NCBI GenBank assembly: GCA_026391655.1
Contig: JAPLDR010000104.1
Coordinates: 33,112 to 71,151, forward strand
Length of the DNA stretch: 38,040 nucleotides
DNA from: Bacteroidia bacterium
GTDB taxonomy: Bacteria; Bacteroidota; Bacteroidia; Bacteroidales; Prolixibacteraceae
Reading direction: 5' to 3'
Shown: piece by piece, positions 33,302 to 38,040 of the stretch
Position numbering within the stretch: position 1 is the stretch's first letter
Layout: every line of letters begins with the position of its first letter
Translations under genes and position numbers: made by a program
Notes under the pieces: generated by a model
The model's database searches: none
Told to the model about the DNA's origin: nothing
The model's input: only the letters and a program-made list of their open reading frames with translations

Positions 33302-34321
33302 ATGTTAACGCGCATCAAAGAGTTACAGCAGGAGATTGAAGGAATTGTCGCTAAATCGGTTGAGGAAGCCGAAGAGCTTCGCATCAAGTATTTAAGTAAA
33401 AAGGGTGAAATCTCGAAATTATTTGAGGAGTTCCGGAATGTTTCAGCTGATCAGAAAAAAGAGATCGGCGCGGCAGTAAATACGTTAAAAGAGTTTGCGC
33501 TCGAAAAAATAAATCTGTTGAAAGAAGGTTTGCAGGAACAGAAATCTTCAGGATCAGGTATTGATCTTACTCTTCCGGGTGAGCCGATGAAATTAGGAAC
33601 TCGTCACCCTATCTCAATTGTAAAAAACGAAATACTCGATATTTTCAAAAGATTAGGTTTTATTGTTTCGGAAGGTCCTGAAATAGAGGATGATTGGCAT
33701 GTTTTTAGCGCTTTGAATTTTGCTGAGGAACATCCGGCCCGCGATATGCAGGATACCTTTTTTATCCAGCGTAATCCTGATGTGTTGCTGCGAACCCATA
33801 CCTCATCGGTTCAGGTTCACGATATGGAGACCCTGAAACCACCGATTCGTACGGTAACACCCGGACGTGTTTTTCGGAACGAAGCAATTTCATACCGCGC
33901 TCATTGCATGTTCCATCAAATTGAAGGGTTGTATATCGATGAAAATGTGTCGTTTGCCGATCTTAAACAAACATTGCTCTACTATGCAAAAGAGCTTTTT
34001 GGCGAGAATGCCGAAATCAGAATGCGTCCTTCCTATTTTCCGTTTACAGAACCATCGGCCGAGGTCGATGTTTCGTGTACAATTTGTGGTGGGAAAGGGT
34101 GTAATGTTTGCAAATACACAGGTTGGCTCGAAATTTTAGGTTGCGGAATGGTTGATCCCAATGTCCTCGAAGCTTCAGGAATTGACAGTAAAAAATATAC
34201 AGGATATGCCTTTGGAATGGGAATCGAAAGGATTGCCATGCTGAAGTTTGGTGTCAACGATTTACGACTCTATTTTGAGAATGATGTGAGGTTTTTGCAA
34301 CAGTTTGAGTCTGCTAATTAA
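33302..34321 (+). CDS. pheS: Phenylalanine--tRNA ligase alpha subunit
   Basis: The 339-residue protein is a full-length bacterial PheS. The N-terminal 80 residues form the tRNA-contacting coiled coil (for example EELRIKYLSKKGEISKLFEE). HPISIVKNEILDIFKRLGF opens the catalytic domain, FRNEAISYRAHCMFHQIEG is class II motif 2, CTICGGKGCNVCKYTGWLEI is the family's cysteine-rich signature, and GYAFGMGIERIAMLKFGVND is motif 3. With PheT it charges tRNA-Phe in the cytoplasm. pheT is not next to it, as often happens in Bacteroidota. The gene converges on the CCG-domain gene with 12 nt between stops. Confidence 0.98.
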   Translation: MLTRIKELQQEIEGIVAKSVEEAEELRIKYLSKKGEISKLFEEFRNVSADQKKEIGAAVNTLKEFALEKINLLKEGLQEQKSSGSGIDLTLPGEPMKLGTRHPISIVKNEILDIFKRLGFIVSEGPEIEDDWHVFSALNFAEEHPARDMQDTFFIQRNPDVLLRTHTSSVQVHDMETLKPPIRTVTPGRVFRNEAISYRAHCMFHQIEGLYIDENVSFADLKQTLLYYAKELFGENAEIRMRPSYFPFTEPSAEVDVSCTICGGKGCNVCKYTGWLEILGCGMVDPNVLEASGIDSKKYTGYAFGMGIERIAMLKFGVNDLRLYFENDVRFLQQFESAN

Positions 34322-34333
34322 ATTCGACATAAC

Positions 34334-35026
34334 TTAATGTTTTTCAATGTAATCGTCCAGTTCTTTATGCCATTCATCAGGTTCGAATGTTTTGGGAACC
34401 GTTTCATTTTCAAATAGTAAGTCAATTAAATAGTGTGGCCTTTTCCTGCCAATATAAACCGATTTAACGCAGGAAACGCAATAAACAACAACATCATCCA
34501 GGGGCATCTCTGATGTTCGTTTTACCATTTGCTCTTTTACTTTATATGTCGGGATAATACCGTAAAAACTATCACCACAACAAATACTTTTTGTCATAGT
34601 ATTCTTTGGTTCGACCAGGGTAATGTTCATTTTTTGTAGTACTGTCCTCACAGCTTTGTGAACCCTCTCCTGGTCTCGCGTAGGACAAGCGTCAATAACA
34701 GACATAGATCGTCCCTGATAATCCGGGAAAGGGAAAAAGTCGCTTTCGGCTATGATTTCCCATAATGAAATTGTCGAGGTACTTTGATAATCATTTCCAA
34801 ATCGCTTATCACAACCCGGACAAACGTTTATTACTTCGGTCTTTTCAGATAATTGAGGATCATGATGACAGCAAATCAGCAGTTTATCCATTTCACCCAA
34901 ATTTTCATTGAGTAGCAGATGTAATTTTTCGGCTAATTCAGGTTTATACAACATTAATGCACATCCGGGTGCGAAAACATTTTTTATCATATTCGTTTTA
35001 CGAAAGCTATTCTTGATTGTAATCAT
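34334..35026 (-). CDS. CCG-domain (heterodisulfide reductase B-like) Fe-S/oxidoreductase protein
   Basis: The 230-residue protein has two cysteine-rich modules of the CCG type (PF02754): first APGCALMLYKPEL, ICCHHD and NVCPGCDKRF (C22, C52-C53, C69, C72), then DACPTRD, SICCGDSFYG and VYCVSCVKS (C114, C149-C150, C183, C186). In HdrB and GlpC such modules bind an iron-sulfur cluster or sit at the electron-transfer site. The substrate is unknown. An alternative start is the ATG at residue 13 (34990), just before KNVFAPGC. No partner subunit is adjacent, so it may act as a stand-alone protein. Confidence 0.75.
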   Translation of the reverse strand: MITIKNSFRKTNMIKNVFAPGCALMLYKPELAEKLHLLLNENLGEMDKLLICCHHDPQLSEKTEVINVCPGCDKRFGNDYQSTSTISLWEIIAESDFFPFPDYQGRSMSVIDACPTRDQERVHKAVRTVLQKMNITLVEPKNTMTKSICCGDSFYGIIPTYKVKEQMVKRTSEMPLDDVVVYCVSCVKSVYIGRKRPHYLIDLLFENETVPKTFEPDEWHKELDDYIEKH

Positions 35027-35496
35027 ATTTCATTTGTTAATAATTTATTTTTTAAAGGTCAAATGGAATTAACTCCGTTGATCTTCGATTCGCATGAATT
35101 TTATTATCATCTCGATTGGTGATTCTGTAATCATGCTCATTTCATGTCTTACTGAATTCTACCAAAGTGGAATAGTTTTTTGCTCAAATATAAGTAAAAT
35201 GGCGGATTTAAAAGGGAAAGCAAATTTACAAATATTGGGCGATCCAACGATTTACCTTAGAGAATATGCGAATTGTCCGGGGTTCTAATTTTTAGCGGAA
35301 TCTGTCAAAAGGTCAAGACACTTGTTCTGCTCAACCACCTCATTAACCTCACATTGATTTGTTCTAAAGGACTAAGTTCGCAAGAGTTTATCAACTTAAA
35401 AAAACATTTAAAAAAGTAATAAAAAACATATGTAGATATATAGAAATGATGTATTTTTACGCTCATATACTAATTACATAAATCATTTCAGACACT
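35027..35496. other. 470-nt gene-free stretch
   Basis: No recognised gene. The 64-codon plus frame at 35094-35288 has no family resemblance and no promoter evidence. On the minus strand TATATTTG (35192-35185) is a possible -7 box for the CCG-domain gene, giving a leader of about 150 nt. The last 100 nt before the porin gene are very AT-rich, with TATTTTTA (35452-35459), an imperfect -7 box. Confidence 0.4.
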
Positions 35497-36798
35497 ATGA
35501 AGAATTTTATTAAAACCACGATTTCGGCTTTTTTAGTAATGGCCGGGATTATTTCAACACAAACAGTTCAGGCGACAGACGGGTATTTTGGACTTGGTTA
35601 TGGTGCGCTGAATAAAGGTTTGGCAGGAGCCGGAACTGCATGGTACAAAAACTCCTTAATTAACGGAAACCCTGCAGGAAATGTTTTTCTTGGAAGACAA
35701 TACAATATTGGTGTTGGACTCTTTAACCCTAACCGGGAATACACTGTATCAGGAGAACCTTCGGGAATGGCTGGTACGATGGGGTTAACGACTGGAACCG
35801 CTAAAAGTGACTCTAAGTTGTTTCTTATTCCAAACCTTGGTGCCAATTGGATGGTAAATGATAAAAGTAGTTTTTCTGTAGCGCTTTTTGGTAACGGCGG
35901 AATGAATACCAATTATCCGACCCAAACTTTTTATGATCAAAGTTCAAAAACTACGGGAATTAACCTGGCTCAAATGTTTGTTGGACTTACTTATTCCAGA
36001 AAAATTGCAGAAAAGCACAGCATTGGTGTGACTGTTTTAGCTGCATATCAGTATTTTGAAGCAAAAGGAATAGCCTCTTTTGGTGCAATGTCAGGTAGCC
36101 CGAAAAAATTAAGCGGAAATGGAACCGATAATGGATATGGAGTTGGTTTTAAGTTAGGTTATATGGGGCAACTTGCAAAAGGACTAACTTTTGGTGTGAG
36201 CTATCAGCCCAGGACAAACATGAGCAAATTTGGCAAATATGCCGGACTTTTTGCAGAACAAGGCAGCTTTGATATTCCATCGAACGTATCTGTTGGTTTG
36301 GCGTACGAAATTCTTGAGAACTGGGCTGTAATGGCAGATTATAAGAAAATCAATTATTCCGATGTAGCTTCTGTTTCTAATCCGATGGATACTCAGGCAT
36401 TTGCTACAGCACCACTTGGTTCTGATAATGGTGCCGGTTTTGGTTGGAAAGATATCAACGTTTATAAATTCGGTTCCGAGTACACATTTCCTAAAGGGTG
36501 GACTTTCAGAGCAGGTTATTCTCATTGTGATGAGCCGGTTCCAACAACAGAGACTATGTTCAACATTTTAGCTCCCGGAGTAGTCCAGGACCACATCACC
36601 ACAGGATTCTCTAAAAAAATTGGATCATCAGGAAAAGCAGTTCACTTTGCTTTTGTTTATGCCTTTCAGGGAACTGTAAAAGGTTATAATCCGATGGATT
36701 TTGATGCCGCAAATGCAGCATTAGGACAAATGGTTCCGAATCAAACCATTGAATTAAAAATGAATCAAATAGAGCTTGAAGTTGCCTTCACTTTCTAG
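35497..36798 (+). CDS. OmpP1/FadL family outer-membrane transport protein
   Basis: The 433-residue protein has a signal peptide (TTISAFLVMAGIISTQTVQA, cut near residue 26-27) followed by DGYFGLGYGALNKGLAGAG, the FadL-like N-terminal hatch region, and the NPA-type motif NGNPAGNVFLG. The rest alternates short beta strands (NIGVGLFNP, LGANWMV, VGLTYSRKI, GVSYQPRT, KFGSEYTF) and ends with a C-terminal phenylalanine (ELEVAFTF), as usual for outer-membrane barrels. The family carries fatty acids or other hydrophobic compounds across the outer membrane; the ligand here is unknown. A terminator lies 34 nt after the stop. Confidence 0.9.
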   Translation: MKNFIKTTISAFLVMAGIISTQTVQATDGYFGLGYGALNKGLAGAGTAWYKNSLINGNPAGNVFLGRQYNIGVGLFNPNREYTVSGEPSGMAGTMGLTTGTAKSDSKLFLIPNLGANWMVNDKSSFSVALFGNGGMNTNYPTQTFYDQSSKTTGINLAQMFVGLTYSRKIAEKHSIGVTVLAAYQYFEAKGIASFGAMSGSPKKLSGNGTDNGYGVGFKLGYMGQLAKGLTFGVSYQPRTNMSKFGKYAGLFAEQGSFDIPSNVSVGLAYEILENWAVMADYKKINYSDVASVSNPMDTQAFATAPLGSDNGAGFGWKDINVYKFGSEYTFPKGWTFRAGYSHCDEPVPTTETMFNILAPGVVQDHITTGFSKKIGSSGKAVHFAFVYAFQGTVKGYNPMDFDAANAALGQMVPNQTIELKMNQIELEVAFTF

Positions 36799-36832
36799 AT
36801 CGCACAAAACAAATTTAAAAGAGGTTTTCTGG

Positions 36833-36866
36833 ATACCCATCGTTTACAAGGATGGGTATTCTGTTT
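36833..36866 (+). terminator. Rho-independent terminator after the FadL-type gene
   Basis: The stem ATACCCATC (36833-36841) with GATGGGTAT (36851-36859) is a perfect 9-bp pair with a 9-nt loop, followed by TCTGTTTT. It belongs to the plus-strand gene. Confidence 0.75.
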
Positions 36867-36912
36867 TAATGATCTGGAGATAAAATAAGTGCTTTCGATA
36901 TTTCAATACCTG

Positions 36913-38040
36913 TCACTGGTATATTAAGTATTTTTTACGCATGGTTTTGTATTCTGATAATTTAGGTTCCCACGAATCCTGAATTTCTTTTACCGACTTG
37001 CCGGCAATGATCTGTTTTCTGAATTCGTCGGTACCGGCAAGTATATCGATGTTGCCCATTTGACGGCTTTGCGTTCTGTCAAAAAACTTATCCTTGTATG
37101 GATAGGCGTTATACAGGTCAATCATCCACTGAATATTGATTCTTTTAAATTCCCTCAGTTTGTTTATATCATAATCTCTAAAATCAATACCATAGCAAAC
37201 CTCATTCATGTGCAAGGGTGTTTCACTCATGCCCGGAATCCCAACCGGCGTAAACGAAAAGCTGTACTTGTCTTTTAATGCAGGGCTTCCCAGTACTGTA
37301 AAGGGGAAATAAGTGCCGCGTCCCTGACTCAGGATTGTCCCTTCAAACAGGCAAATCGTCGGATACAGCATAACACTTTGTTGGGTATTCAGATTAGGAG
37401 AAGGCTTTACGGGCAATGTGTAGGACATTTCGTGATCGTAGTTGAGCACCGGAATAATTCTTAGTTTGCAGATCATTTTATTGGGCAGCCAGCCTTCACC
37501 ATTGATCATCTGAGCAAATTCAGCAATGGTCATTCCGTGGGTAATGGGTATCGGATACATCCCGATACCTGATTTGAATCTCGTATCAAGTAACGGGCCA
37601 TCAACAAAATAACCATTTGGGTTGGGCCTGTCAAGGATCAGCAATTCTTTATTGTTCTCGGCACAAGATTCCATGATTCTACCCAATACATTGATGTAGG
37701 TATAAAACCTGCAACCAACATCCTGAATGTCGAATATCATAATATCAACGTCTGCAAGGTCTTCGGCCGATGGTTTGTGTTTGGTTCCATATAATGAGAT
37801 TATTTTTACGCCAGTTGCGGGATCTTTTTCGTCTCCCACGATCGCTCCGGCGCTTGCATTTCCTCTGAAACCATGTTCTGGTCCGAATACTTTAACAATG
37901 TTGATGCCGATAGATAGCAAACTATCAACGAGATGCCTTTTACCAATGATTGTTGTAGGATTAGCCAGTACAGCCACCCGTTTGTTCTTCAAATAACCGA
38001 GATATTTTTCAGTCTGATCGGCACCCGTAATGATGGTATT
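36913..38040 (-). CDS. NamZ-like exo-beta-N-acetylmuramidase (DUF1343), truncated by the window edge
   Basis: The frame is open from its stop at 36913-36915 to the window end. A TTG at 37992 could be taken as a start, but the codons beyond it read NTIITGADQTEKYLGY, typical N-terminal sequence of this family, so the gene continues past 38040. Family landmarks are KVFGPEHGFRGNASAG, SLYGTKHKPSAEDL, MIFDIQDVGCRFYTYI, LDRPNPNGYFVDGP and GRGTYFPFTVLG. DUF1343 proteins include the exo-N-acetylmuramidase NamZ, which removes terminal MurNAc from peptidoglycan fragments, usually outside the cytoplasm. The signal peptide would lie beyond the window. It converges on the FadL-type gene. Confidence 0.88.
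   Translation of the reverse strand, partial: NTIITGADQTEKYLGYLKNKRVAVLANPTTIIGKRHLVDSLLSIGINIVKVFGPEHGFRGNASAGAIVGDEKDPATGVKIISLYGTKHKPSAEDLADVDIMIFDIQDVGCRFYTYINVLGRIMESCAENNKELLILDRPNPNGYFVDGPLLDTRFKSGIGMYPIPITHGMTIAEFAQMINGEGWLPNKMICKLRIIPVLNYDHEMSYTLPVKPSPNLNTQQSVMLYPTICLFEGTILSQGRGTYFPFTVLGSPALKDKYSFSFTPVGIPGMSETPLHMNEVCYGIDFRDYDINKLREFKRINIQWMIDLYNAYPYKDKFFDRTQSRQMGNIDILAGTDEFRKQIIAGKSVKEIQDSWEPKLSEYKTMRKKYLIYQ

Noticed and set aside
35094-35288. 64-codon open frame before the porin gene
   Set aside because: No recognisable family, no clear translation signal, and a composition like the surrounding spacer.

Overview
The window looks like a chromosome segment of a Bacteroidota bacterium, probably Marinilabiliales/Prolixibacteraceae-like. 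The support is protein content (FadL/OmpP1-type porin, NamZ/DUF1343 muramidase, UxuA beside an SDR oxidoreductase, GH5 with a Bacteroidota-style leader), promoter-like TAnnTTTG boxes with an upstream TTTG, and mostly weak or absent Shine-Dalgarno sequences. The order-level placement is inference.

Positions 1-24894 are one long plus-strand surface-polysaccharide locus. It opens with the 3' end of a WecE-type sugar aminotransferase and closes at a strong terminator (24856-24894). In between are 12 intact glycosyltransferases (three GT2, the rest GT-B/GT4-like), an RmlD-like sugar-nucleotide reductase, five intact methyltransferases (two FkbM type), a NodB-like deacetylase, a Wzy-like multi-membrane polymerase and a WcaF-like acetyltransferase. 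Many genes touch or overlap, as expected for a co-transcribed operon. No Wzx flippase, ABC exporter or initiating phosphoglycosyltransferase is visible, so export and initiation must be encoded elsewhere. The part from about 2.6 to 16.7 kb is strikingly AT-rich compared with the right-hand third.

The same locus is decaying. A glycosyltransferase (13031-13927) and the methyltransferase after it (13921-14607) each carry one in-frame TAA in an otherwise continuous reading frame. Two further methyltransferases survive only as a shard (10652-10780) and as an internally deleted N-plus-C fusion (18155-18421). A degenerate repeat of about 90 bp occurs three times in the intergenic gaps (437-530, 1690-1790, 16717-16815). 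The second and third copies, in inverted orientation, bracket the AT-rich block.

The right part (25-38 kb) is ordinary, more GC-rich core and accessory metabolism: a secreted GH5 glycosidase and a DUF488 protein (minus strand), an MNT/HEPN pair, a flavin reductase, an M3 dipeptidase, a D-mannonate SDR oxidoreductase with mannonate dehydratase (uxuA), pheS, a CCG-domain Fe-S protein (minus), a FadL-family outer-membrane transporter, and a NamZ-like muramidase that runs off the right edge. Low-complexity patches (an octamer array inside a gene, a pyrimidine tract, a degenerate CTGGCA array) are scattered through the window. No tRNA, rRNA, CRISPR array or transposase was recognised.
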